From the NCBI RefSeq assembly GCF_022965805.1, contig NC_133101.1, positions 10,825,069 through 10,889,068 of the forward strand: DNA of 64,000 nt, read 5' to 3'. Position 1 is the stretch's first letter, and each line of letters starts with the position of its first letter. Under the pieces are notes generated by a model that saw only the letters and a program-made list of their open reading frames with translations, did no database searches and was not told the origin of the DNA. Positions 51,084 through 62,369 of the stretch are shown one piece after another. This DNA is from Primulina eburnea. Lineage: Eukaryota > Streptophyta > Magnoliopsida > Lamiales > Gesneriaceae. Position numbers and translations under genes: made by a program.

Positions 51084-52914
51084 TTTAAAAATATATATAC
51101 TCAAGATTTCAAAATACGTCAATATTTTTTTCACTAGATTTTTCAGCAATTTCAGTATTTCATAAAAATAGCACGTGTAATTAATATTTTAATATTTTAT
51201 GACCTAAACTAAATGAAGAAACTATTACTAAACATTGTATATTATGAATAAATGAATATAAGTTAAATAATATTGATTGTTCCAAAAAATTATTATTATA
51301 TTCCTTTTTAAAATAGTTTTAGAAGTTAAAAGAATGAAGTTTATTTAGGAAAAGAAGGAAAAAAATCATCACTAAAGAAAAAAGAGTGCAGGTTATTCTA
51401 GAAGAAACATAAAAATCTTCAGCACTACTAATCGTCTGTTTTGTTTTTTTCCTTTTTGGTGGTATATAGCACCGATACAGATGCTATAATTATTGTCTTT
51501 ATTTAGAATTTTATTAATTTTCTTCGACATATTTTAAAATCTTTTGGAAATAATGAAATACTATTTATAAGTTGATCTACTTTGATTTTTATCTCCAAAT
51601 AATTAAAATTTGAATTAGTATATGTTAATATCAAATGTTTATTACTAAACAAAAAAAATCATAGTTGCCTTACTCTTTTCACTATTTTCGGTCTTGTCCA
51701 TCTCATATAGGGTACTATTAGTTAAAATCTGGTGTCACTTTTTTATGGCTCATCTAGTTAATGACACAACATTATTAGCTTAACACATGAGTGCTAATGA
51801 GTCTGACTGTTAGGTTCATGAGTCCGGAGAGATACGTGTCTATTTGATAATGATGTCTCTCCAGATATCGGTCTTATCTTTTCTTTACCGAATATCATGT
51901 CTCCAGTAGAGACTATATTATCTGGTAAGATCTGACATCACTCTTTTGCGGCTCATCTAGTCAATTAGATCAAGCGATAGAACGTCAACAACTTGACGTA
52001 TAGAATTTCACAGGATGTCATTCATTTCATTACCACTCTCACTCATGTAGGCTTAACTCAATAATATAATAAATAAATTGTTTTTTATACTTCAAAGTGA
52101 TATATGCTTGGATTGCAAGATTTTGGATTTGAGATTATGATTTTATGTTAATAAAAAAAATAACTATTTGATATTTAAAATATTTAATTATGTGAATTTG
52201 TCTAAAAAAAATAATAAATTAAATTTGAAATCACTATCTTCGAATATATCAATCCAAATACAACCGTAATTATTTCTCGATCAAATGATTTAAATGATAC
52301 CGGATATCAACTAACTAAACATTCTATTTTGGTTGATTCTCCCCTTTGTCAATAAATTTTAAAATTGACCAAGTGATTATGATACTTTTTTAAATTTATT
52401 TTTTTATTTCGAAAAAGACAATGAAAAATTTATTTATTTTTTGATTGGATGATAGTTTTATTTTTTAAGGTTATAAAAAAATTTATATTATTAAAAAAAT
52501 ATATTCAATGATTAATAATATTTAAAGGCCAATACGGCACCAATAATTGGGGAACAAACTTATAGGCAGCTTCCTTCAAGAGCACCTGTACACCTTCAAT
52601 CCCACACATAAAAGCATAGATAAACCCTGGAAGCAATGCCACTTTTACCAATTTTTTTTGCAATAAAGTGACGCACTTTGATTGAAATCCGAGCTAAATC
52701 AACTCAATAAATTATGAGAAATGTGAACGGTGACGTGTGTTTTCCTGTGTGTGGTGCGGGTAAGTGAGCTCTTCACGGGATTGATCACTAGCCATTTCCG
52801 TCGATTTGTGATCGATTTCTTGCCACGTGAAACTCGGAATTTTTGTGGGTTTTTTTTGGTTTTTTCTTGTGGGGGTGGATTTTGGGTTCTTCGGGGGAGG
52901 GTTGATAGCTGGGA
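51084..52914. other. Intergenic / SnRK2 upstream region
   Basis: Mostly AT-rich. A diverged direct repeat of about 55 bp (GGCTCATCTAGTTAA / GGCTCATCTAGTCAA endings) occurs near 51710-51760 and 51915-51965. The last 300 bp, more mixed in composition, should include the kinase promoter and 5'UTR; no specific element assigned. Confidence 0.4.
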
Positions 52915-55900
52915 ATGGATCGACCGACGGCGGCGATGGGCCATGGTTTGGACATGCCGATAATGCATGACAGCGATCGCTATGAGCTGGTTAAGGAAAT
53001 CGGGTCGGGTAATTTTGGGGTGGCTCGGCTTATGAGGGATCGGCAAACCAACGAGCTTGTTGCTGTTAAGTACATCGAAAGGGGCGAGAAGGTGAGGTCT
53101 TTCTTACGGCTTGGCTTTACCATTTCTTTTTATGATCTGAATCCTTTTTCAGAGTATTATGGGGTAAATATTGAAGTTATTGAGTTAAATAAAAAGTCCA
53201 ATTTCACCATCGAAACACCACTAGATTCTCCTTGGTTGGATTCCTTATCACTCGGAATTGGTACGACTAACTGTGAAGCGAGATGGTTGTGTTCGTCTTT
53301 AGAGTTTTTTTTTTTTTGTTTCACTATTTTATATCGACTTCTTTTTACCTTAGTCTTCTTCTTGCTTTTGGTAGATTGATGAGAATGTGCAGCGGGAAAT
53401 CATTAACCACAGGTCTCTAAGGCATCCCAATATTGTTAGATTTAAGGAGGTAAATATGTATCTAATCAGTCCTGGTACCCGAGATTTTGAAGTTTTGCTA
53501 GTCAATGTTTATTATAGCAAAGCTTTTCCAGGTCATACTGACGCCAACCCATTTGGCTATTGTGATGGAATATGCCTCCGGGGGAGAGCTTTTCGAAAGG
53601 ATATGCAATGCAGGTCGATTCGGTGAGGATGAGGTACAGCCTCTCGCAAAATTTATTTTATTGGTCTCAGTTTATATTTAGCATTAAAATTATGACTTTT
53701 GCTGCAGGCAAGGTTTTTCTTCCAGCAACTTGTATCAGGAGTCAGCTACTGTCATGCTATGGTACTTGGTCAAATTCCCTTTTCCAATTGTGCGATTTTA
53801 AACAAGACACACATATTTTTTGTTCATTTAATTGAGATATACATAATCTGTATGAAGCAAATATGCCATCGTGATTTGAAGTTGGAAAATACATTACTGG
53901 ATGGAAGTCCAGTTCCTCGGCTGAAAATTTGTGATTTTGGGTATTCAAAGGTACATCGAAACGTCTCTGCATCCCATTTAAGCTTTCTAGATGATAAACA
54001 AATCATACTTTGATATAACTCAATTTCCCAAAGCATGATTATATTTAGTTGTCTAAATAAATTTATCGTTGCCCCGGCAATTCTATATGATGGCAAAGCG
54101 AATTACTCGGACAGTACGTCGTTGATTCTTCTCTTAACTTGCCCTTTCTTCATGCATTCTCATAACAGCTATGTTTGCCTTATTTCAGTCCTCAGTGCTG
54201 CATTCACAACCAAAATCAACAGTTGGTACCCCTGCTTATATTGCTCCTGAAGTGTTGCTTAAAAAAGAATATGATGGAAAGGTGAGTACTTTGTAGTATT
54301 TTCATTGGATACTACTGAGTCGGTTGTCTGTTTTGCGAGCTGTCATGTTGAACTGGTCACTTAGTTTTTTACATATTACTTATTAATTATATTCTTTTGA
54401 AGTCTATTTGCATGTGTTTGGACTTGGTGTCATATTAAAATATACAATTTTTCGAAAAGTTTATATGATAGGAATTCCTTGAGTTATTGTAGAATATATT
54501 TGAGAGCGGAGTTGAAGTGAATACATTCATCAGTGAGTAAAAACATTGTGCTCTACAAATGGAGCATGCCAAGAAAATGACATTTAAGTTATGCGAGATA
54601 AAATGCATCGGCACCTTTCTCATATGGTGCAATGGCATAAATACCATAAATATCTTTTAATTATGGGAGATATATAAGTTAAAACATCCCCTTTCCAATT
54701 GTACTAAATAAATAAGAAAAAATAAATAAACAAAATACACCAAAAGTGGCTGAATGGTGCCAGTGCACCTTGGATATGCTTTAGGTTAACCATAATTAAC
54801 TTTAATTTATTACTCAATTCTTACCCAGCCAGAGGAAGGGTGCTCGATCAGCTCAGGATTTGAGCTAAACTTATAGAAGCTTTAAGCTGGCCACGCTGAA
54901 CTTGAGTTTGTTGGTGTGAAATCTTAGCCAAGCCAGAGCTTTACTATCTAGATGAGAATTGGGCAACTTTAAAAGTCTATTGAAGATTCTTAAAGAGTTC
55001 GGCATTAGCTTGACCTAGCAGACACGCATGTTCATGCATGATTCAGAAATATTATCTGATAACATGGTACCTAGGAGACAAGCCTACGCGCGTCTACACA
55101 GTAATTTTTAAGTTCTTCCACTGTTGAACCATCGTTTTCCATTGGTAGAGACCCATCGGTTACCTTTTAGTAACTTCTCACATTAAAATGTTTTTTTCAT
55201 CCCATTTAGTTACATGAAATGAACTTTATATCTGCAGTAGTATACAAGCTAACTATATATCTACTATTGCTTATCCAGATTGCAGATGTTTGGTCTTGTG
55301 GAGTGACTTTATACGTCATGTTGGTGGGTGCATACCCATTCGAGGATCCCGATGAACCCAAAAACTTTAGAAAAACCATACAGGTACTATTCTCTACACA
55401 ATATAAATTCATTTATTATTACTTTTGTTATATGTTACTTATTCAAGGATTGGTACATTGGCAGCGAATTTTGAATGTCCAGTATTCAATTCCTGATTAT
55501 GTTCATATATCTCCAGAATGCCATCATTTGATCTCAAGGATATTTGTGGCAGACCCTGCCAAGGTAAGTTACCGCGGGTGTTTATCTCATTTTCATCATG
55601 CTCGATCTGCAACGATCATTTGCTACTTGTTTAATTCCCAACAGTTTCAAAGATGTGTTATCTCTAAATGTGTGGAGATTATATTGATAACGTGGTGCAT
55701 TTTGGCCTATTTGGTTTCAATCTCCGAATAATATATATGTGTGTGTGTATACACATTTATTATGGACGTAGTATCATATAAAGTATGTTGAGGAACTGAT
55801 GGTGCATCAAAAACAATTATTCGATATTCTGTAGGGTGACGAAAAGTTGAACCGAAAGTAATGATTATAATGATAGATCTAAAAACGAGATGAAATAAGT

Positions 55901-56219
55901 TTCTGAGATATTTGATGTCATTTTTGGGATGCAAAGTATTGTTTTCAGAAAATGAAAACAAATATCCTGTGTATTTTTTTTAGTTGGAGAAGCGTTTTAT
56001 TTGGCTATAAGTTATAACGTATTCCAACTCCTTTAACACTGACAGAGAATTACGATGCCCGAGATAACAACCCACGAATGGTTTCTCAAGAACCTTCCTA
56101 CTGATCTCATGGACGACAACATGAACCGTCAATTCGAGGAGCCAGACCAGCCTATGCAAAGTGACGATGAAATAATGCAAATAATAACCGAGGCGACCAT
56201 TCCAGCCTGCTGGAACTAA
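52915..56219 (+). CDS. SnRK2.6: SnRK2 subclass III kinase (OST1/SnRK2.6 type) with C-terminal frameshift
   Basis: Nine coding exons: 52915-53091, 53375-53449, 53532-53633, 53708-53761, 53858-53950, 54189-54281, 55279-55383, 55465-55563 and 56046-56219. All introns are GT..AG, phase 0, the conserved SnRK2 layout. The 323-aa product has the glycine loop GSGNFG (30-35), ATP-site Lys52, HRD with Asp142, DFG 162-164, the activation-loop serine in [16 protein letters not shown] (Ser177, equivalent to the OST1 activating site), and [12 protein letters not shown] before the kinase core. Subclass III kinases mediate abscisic-acid signalling in guard cells and seeds and are held off by PP2C phosphatases. 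The frame ends early at TAA 56217-56219. After CCA at 56202-56204 an extra G (56205) shifts the frame. Skipping it exposes, on to TGA 56335-56337, the conserved acidic tail ([14 protein letters not shown], then DIDSSGEI), for a total of 362 aa, the length I recall for OST1. So the ABA-specific domain II is lost here. It is either a real truncating allele or a base-call error. Confidence 0.92.
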
Positions 56220-56337
56220 CAGCCTGAATCACTATCTTACAGGAAGTCTAGACATCGATGATGACATGGACGAAGATCTGGAGAGTGACCCTGATCTCGA
56301 CATCGATAGCAGTGGTGAGATCATCTACGCACTTTGA
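56220..56337 (+). pseudogene. Out-of-frame SnRK2 C-terminal domain II
   Basis: Translating from 56206 in the +1 frame relative to exon 9 gives the acidic tail of subclass III SnRK2s, including [14 protein letters not shown] and ending GEIIYAL before TGA at 56335-56337. It is well conserved, so the frameshift is recent or artefactual. In relatives this segment binds the PP2C phosphatases. Confidence 0.85.
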
Positions 56338-58491
56338 TTCATACTCATACCCAAGGGTCGAAGCTTGCAGAAGATTAAAAAAATTGCCTTCTATGATAAC
56401 ATGGTGTAACTTCATCACATCTGAATCACTGTTGTTTGATTTTCTTTGTTTAGTTGTAATATTAGTTACCATATATAAAGCAATATTTTACCCTTTACAG
56501 AGGGGTTATGCAGTGTTCCTTAGTACTCTTAACTAACATGACATTTTGTTTTTATGTACCGCGAATATATACTAAGATATCGTTTGGTGTGAAATATAAA
56601 ATATCAAATGATTGTGCATATCACGTTATTCAACGTTTGGCTCTATAAATATTTGATGTCGTATATCATTTTGTTATTTATATATGTTGCTTTATCATTC
56701 GAGTATTATAAATATTTGATGTCGAATATATTTGATGTCTTATATCTTTTCTTATTATTAGTTTAATAAATTTTACTTCATAAAAAGGGTATTGTTAAAT
56801 TATCAACTTTATTTAACTGTACTTTGATTAAAATTTGAATTAATGTAAATTACGACCCTTGAATTATTGAATGTATTATTATTATTATTATTATTATTTA
56901 AATAGGTAGAATATAAAAATAAAATAAAAAATATTTTTTATCAGTACTCTCAAAACATATTGTATTTTAATTTTTAGTTGTTAAGAATCGCCTCCTAATT
57001 AAATTACATTGTTTCAAATTGCCTTTCTCAGAAAAAAAAAAAGAAAAAAAAAACTAGTCTCGTTATTGATCTATCTAAGTGATCTTTATTTTTTTATGAC
57101 GTAGAAACTCGTGGTCGAGATTTTTAATGAATCAACTATGAGCGTCTCAAAAAAATTATAACGTCGAAGAAATATTTCTCCATGATATATTCTTAAAATT
57201 GATATACCAATATGCATTCGATATAATTAAATGGATCGTTTCTTGATCTCATAATAATAAAAGATTAATATGTTTTACACAAATGTCAGAAAAAATCTCA
57301 AAAATAATGGAAAAAACATTCATAGTAATTTTATTCAATGATAAAGTATCTTATGTACCAAATATATGCTTTTATTTATAGAACTAACTTACGAGATAAT
57401 GTTATTTGCATTCTATAATATGTTAATCGGATTCCAACTTACAAAATTACTCTTTCTAAATGTTAGTTAATTTTCAAATCTTATTATTCATTTTTTTTTT
57501 CAAGTTATAAACTACTATAATAATTATATTTTAAAATTTAATCATAATTTTTATTTCATATAATGATAATACTAATAATAATAATACTCATTATTTAACT
57601 ATTATAATTTAAAATACACCTCAAATTCTGATATGCCATATCATTTATTGAATTTCAATATTGAACCATTTAAATTTGTATTTTGGTTGTTTAATTTGAT
57701 ATATCTCACTTATTTTGAACATATTTGTTTAAAATAAATATTTATTTTCTACAAATTTTAAATCTTGAAAAATCGGAAGTTGGTAGTGTTTGAAAATAAT
57801 TTAAAAAACTTAAAATCAAAAGTTGGTAGTGTTTGATAGATAATTGATTCTAATATTGAACTGTTATTAGAAACAATTTTTTAGAAGCAGAATGAACGTT
57901 TAATGAGCTTTTGGATTTCAATTAAGGGTATAAAAACACAAAAAATATGATTTTTTAAGCTAAAAATCAATAATCAATTTTTTTAGTGACTATAGTCCCT
58001 TACTTAGAAAACTATTTATGTTTTATATATTTAAACATGTTGAAAATATTATTTTATTAAAATTATAAAATTTATTAGGACATTCAAATTTTTTAGAAAA
58101 ACATTATTTTAAGATTTTAAATAATATAATATAAAATACCTTTTCTTTATTGCTGCTTAAGATTAACAAAATTTTGGAAAATCAAAATTTAACACATCTC
58201 AATAATATTTTATATTTTGTTAAAAAACAAGTTAATCAAAATTTTATGCATCTCCTGATACATTTTTTTGTTATTTAAATTAATTTATATATAATAAAAA
58301 TATTAATTTTTTTGTAAATAAAATTTCATATGTTGAATGTTGATTTATTGCCAAAACAAAAAAATCGTGAATTTGAATTTCTAAGTGAAGGAATTGGTTC
58401 AAAAAAATAATCGGGATGATGGCGGAGACATCGTTCCATTTACATCACACAAAATCCACTAATTTTAATATGTCCATCATATTTGTATCAT
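56338..58491. other. AT-rich intergenic DNA
   Basis: Includes the probable SnRK2 3'UTR and long AT-rich stretches with (TTA)n near 56875-56900. No gene or bounded element seen. Confidence 0.4.
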
Positions 58492-58673
58492 GACAAAAAC
58501 TTGTGTGAGACGATCTCACGGGTCGTATTCGTGAGATGGATCTCTTATTTGGGTCATCCATGAAAAAGTATTACTTTTTATGCTAAGAGTATTATTTTTT
58601 ATTGTGAATATGGGTAGGGTTGACCCGTCTTACAGATTAAGATCCGTGAGACGGTCTCACATGAGACCCACTC
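58492..58673 (-). mobile_element. Mutator-like MITE (GTGAGAC family), 182 bp
   Basis: Reverse orientation relative to the other copies: starts GACAAAAACTTGTGTGAGAC and ends CACATGAGACCCACTC. Exact 9-bp TSD ttgtatcat (58483-58491 and 58674-58682). Confidence 0.88.
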
Positions 58674-58682
58674 TTGTATCAT

Positions 58683-59102
58683 TATTTCAATGAGTGAATT
58701 TTTAATTTTATATTATATATTACCTGTTTAAATATTTTAACAAGGATTTTGAACAAAGTTCATTAATATTATTTAATTTTTTGGAAAATATATTGTTTTC
58801 ACTTCTTTATATTTGGGCCACACGACCCGCTATGTAAAATGGGTCATTGGGCCCCCGGAAATCAAACAATGGGTTTAGCAGAAACCGTTACTCCGCCACC
58901 AATCAAATTTCCACCGCCGTAAACTGGCGCCTCTCTTCATTCTTCCGTGTTCCCCTTCAAATTATTCTCTAATTCGCCATTAGCTTGAGCTGAATTTTCT
59001 ACTTTGTCACCTAATTTTGAAAATTTACACAAAAATCGAAGAATCGGAGAATCGTTAAATTAAGTTTTCGATGTGTAATTCTGGATAAGCCCTGATTGAG
59101 TC
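58683..59102 (+). other. CstF77 upstream region and 5'UTR
   Basis: Contains a comparatively GC-rich stretch (58815-58990) just before the ATG, consistent with a housekeeping promoter. No precise start site can be assigned. Confidence 0.4.
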
Positions 59103-60922
59103 ATGAGCAACGGGACTGCAGAATCAAAATCTACACCTCTTTCTGGTAATATATGTATTTTTTTTTTCCACAAAATCTCGAAGACGGTCTTTGTTGAACT
59201 GTATCTTTAATTCAATCTGGATTACTTTATGTTAATTGTCGTATCTCTGTTATCTGGAATCAAGAAAAATTTCTCGTTGTTTCCCAATTTCGCCGTCAAA
59301 TGGAATAAAACTTATACTTTATTGAACTTAATTGCTGAAATAACACAAAGCTAGAAGAATGGGGGTAGTTGTTGTATTAAGGGTTCTCCAGTGTGATTCT
59401 TGGTACACCTCAATTGGGTGATGAGGCTCATGACTAACGGGACTTGTGGTATCAAATTTTATTTCCATTTCTTGTAAGTTTTGTGTTAGCGGAATCTTGA
59501 AGACCATCATTGTTTAAACTCTCTTTAATGCACCTTCATTAAATTGGAGTTTCTCGTTCTCAAAAAATAAGTAAACTGGAATGTTTCGATTGATGGGATT
59601 CAGGAAATTTTTTTTGCCACTTCCTGATTAGCCATTACATGTTGTAAAATTTTAACCGTTTGTTTTTTCGTCAAAATAACCTCATGTTTAGAATAATTGG
59701 GGTTGTGATTCTTCATAAACCCTATTCTGGTCGAGACGAGCTAGACTGTGGATCATATACCTATTTCTGGTACTCGTATACTGAATCTTCAGGACCATTC
59801 CTTTTGTTTCGATTATTTACTTCATACTTGTGTAGTTCTTTAAACTGGAAATTTTTATTTCCTGGACTCAACAAAAATTATTCTTGTTGCATTAAAAAAT
59901 TGATAATTGTTTCTTGATCTTACAAGGCTGGAAGTCTAAGGATAATGAGACACAAGACAACACTATGTCTGATAAGTACAATGTTGAAGCCGCTGAAGCT
60001 CTTGCAAATGAGGCATTGGTAAGATTGTTTGGTTTGTTGTTCTGTGGGTGCATGCGTGTGTTTTTTTTTAAGATATATGGTGCGTGACTTATTGTTTTAG
60101 TAATTTTTCTTTAGCATCTGCCAATCTCAGAAGCGGTGCCTATATATGAGCAACTCTTGACCACATTGCCCACAGCGGTAACCCCTTTCTCCATAATCTC
60201 ATCCTCAAAGTTGTATAATATCAATTGCATGGTGAATGTTATAAATAATACCAGCATTGTAATGTAAAATAAGTATGTGGTCTATGTTATGTATCGCGTT
60301 GAATGTGGAGGTAAGTGTCAATAAGAACTTGATTCGGAAAAGATAAAATGTGGATATGTGCATGCCTGATGTTTTTCAGAAGAAGTTTTTTGCCGAATAT
60401 ATAATCAAAAGTTCTATTCCATGAATTGATAGATGAAAGCACTAAAGAGGTCCATTTACCTGATATAGACTTTACTATGTATATGTTATGGACTCCAACA
60501 TTAATACAGGACCTAATATATTTGGTTTGCATGGCCGTTTAACACTTGACACCTTAGTTTTCTTTTTCCAATTCTCTATTGATTTACAACCTGTAATCCC
60601 CTCTTTCGACTTTGATTCTGTGACTATCGTCTATCTGTTTCTCTATTTAGAAACAGCTATCACATATCTGTAAGTTTAAACGCTTTTAACCTTGTCAATA
60701 CACTTTCTTCATGTTGCATTGTTTATTTCAAATTATCGAGATTCTTCTTGGTATACATTTGTTTTTGCCAGATAACATATTGAGTGACCAAGTTTCCTAA
60801 ACTTACTTGCAGGCAAAATTTTGGAAGCAATTTGTAGAAGCACACATGGCTGTGAATAATGATGAAGCAACCAGACAAGTATTTAGTCGTTGCCTTCTGA
60901 ATTGTTTACAAGTTCCTCTTTG
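59103..60922 (+). CDS. CSTF77: CstF77 (cleavage stimulation factor subunit 3), 5' exons
   Basis: First four coding exons: 59103-59145, 59927-60018, 60115-60177 and 60813-60922, with GT..AG junctions and phases 1, 0, 0, then 2 at the last donor. The partial product is about 102 aa: a short Ser/Asp-rich leader, then DKYNVEAAEALANEAL, AVPIYEQLLTTLP and AKFWKQFVEAHMAVNND ... FSRCLLNCLQVPLW. These match the first HAT (half-a-TPR) repeats of CstF77/suf/Rna14. The protein scaffolds the CstF complex in nuclear pre-mRNA 3'-end cleavage and polyadenylation. Remaining exons should lie beyond the window, past the copia element that begins 213 bp after this donor. Weighing against a pseudogene, all exons are intact and splice in frame. 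Confidence 0.88.
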
Positions 60923-61135
60923 GTATAGATATGTTCTACTTATCTCTAGTTGATTGCTCTGTGTGGCTTTGGGAGGGATCGATCGATAATAATTTTTGAG
61001 TATCTTCCTGTGATTTCACTGATTTTGTACTCATTATAGTTGTACTGTTATACAGTGACATCTTCTTATTACTGTCTCCTAACTTGCTGCTGAGCTTTTA
61101 TTAACTTGTTTTTAAATTGACTTGATGATGATTAA

Positions 61136-61344
61136 TGTCGAAGTGGGATGTAAATTAAGGTAAAGCCAATTCCCTTAATTAAGGGATTTGGTTAGTTGTC
61201 AATATGCAGATTTTTAGGGATTAGTTAGTTAGTTTCCTTTTTCTTGTGATTCTAGTATATTCTGTAAATCCCTATTTATGTAACCTTGTACTGACCTATT
61301 CATGAATTAAAAGGAAGAAATTATTCCTGAATTATTTTTCCACA
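61136..61344 (+). repeat. Copia 5' LTR (putative, 209 bp)
   Basis: TGTCGAAGTGGGATG ... TTATTTTTCCACA, placed by the PBS that follows directly. The left boundary is inferred from the TG terminus and needs the 3' LTR to confirm. Confidence 0.65.
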
Positions 61345-61356
61345 TGGTATCAGAGC
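61345..61356 (+). other. Primer-binding site of the copia element
   Basis: TGGTATCAGAGC, the initiator tRNA-Met complement, directly after the LTR terminus CA. Confidence 0.9.
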
Positions 61357-61466
61357 CCTAGGACATTATTCTGGGTTCGTTCCGCACATTCCAGCCTTCA
61401 TTGCTGTCCAGATTTTTTCAAGCCTTCATTGCTGTCTTTTTCTTTTCTATTTCCCTATCCTTCGCC

Positions 61467-62369
61467 ATGTCAATCTCTGAAACTACCATCTCCAGCAGTC
61501 CGTCTTTCCCCGATGATACCACTGCTGTCCAAAAGACCGGTGACCTGCAGAATATCCGGGCCTCCAATCGACTCAACGGGAAAAATTATCTCAAGTGGTC
61601 CCAATTCATTCGTACGTATCTCAAAGGCAAAGGAAGAATCAGCCATCTTATTGGAACGGGACCACCGAGGGAGGATCCAAAGTTTGACGCTTGGGATGAA
61701 GAGGACTCTATGATCATGTCCTGGTTATGGGACTCCATGGATCCCATGATCAATGACACATGTATGTTCTTCTCCACAGCGAAGGAAACTTGGGACTATA
61801 TCCGCCGCACCTACTCAAAGGTCAAGGTTGCTGCTCAGGTGTATGAGATAAAGACTAAACCTGCAGCCCTCAAACAAGGTACCAAATCTGTCATTGAGTA
61901 TGCTTCTCTGCTGCAAAACCTATGGCAGGAACTTGACTATTACCGAGTCTTTGAGATGAAATGCCCGGAGGATGCTGTACTATTGAAGAACTTTATGGAG
62001 AGAGACCGAATATATGATTTTTTGGCCGGATTAAACCCTGAATTTGATCAAGTAAGAATTCAGGTCCTTGGCCGAGAGGACACACCATCCCTAGAAGAGG
62101 CGATCTCACTGATTCGCTCAGAAGAAAGTCGCAGGGGTATCATGCTTGAGCCACAGCACATGGATGGATCAGCACTTGCAACAAAAGGAGAGGTCCTAGA
62201 GCAAATAAGGCGGCTGATATGCAAAGACCATATCCAAGCAGAGAAAATCAGTGGAAGGGGAACAAAGACAACCTATGGTGTACTCATTGCAAGAAACCAA
62301 GACACACAAGGGAAAATTGTTGGAAGCTACATGGCAAACCACCAAGCAAAGAATGGGGAGCCCGAGTAG
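61467..62369 (+). CDS. Copia gag (capsid region), frame broken at its 3' end
   Basis: 300-codon frame from ATG 61467 to 62369; the frame is open upstream but has no earlier ATG. It has the gag N-terminal signature RLNGKNYLKWSQFIRTYLKG, then TAKETWDYIRRTYSK and LNPEFDQVRIQVLG, as in UBN2-type copia gag domains. Around 62200-62220 the true coding frame passes to the next ORF (starting about 62219), so the last roughly 50 codons of this frame are out of register. The capsid part would package element RNA into cytoplasmic particles. Confidence 0.85.
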   Translation: MSISETTISSSPSFPDDTTAVQKTGDLQNIRASNRLNGKNYLKWSQFIRTYLKGKGRISHLIGTGPPREDPKFDAWDEEDSMIMSWLWDSMDPMINDTCMFFSTAKETWDYIRRTYSKVKVAAQVYEIKTKPAALKQGTKSVIEYASLLQNLWQELDYYRVFEMKCPEDAVLLKNFMERDRIYDFLAGLNPEFDQVRIQVLGREDTPSLEEAISLIRSEESRRGIMLEPQHMDGSALATKGEVLEQIRRLICKDHIQAEKISGRGTKTTYGVLIARNQDTQGKIVGSYMANHQAKNGEPE

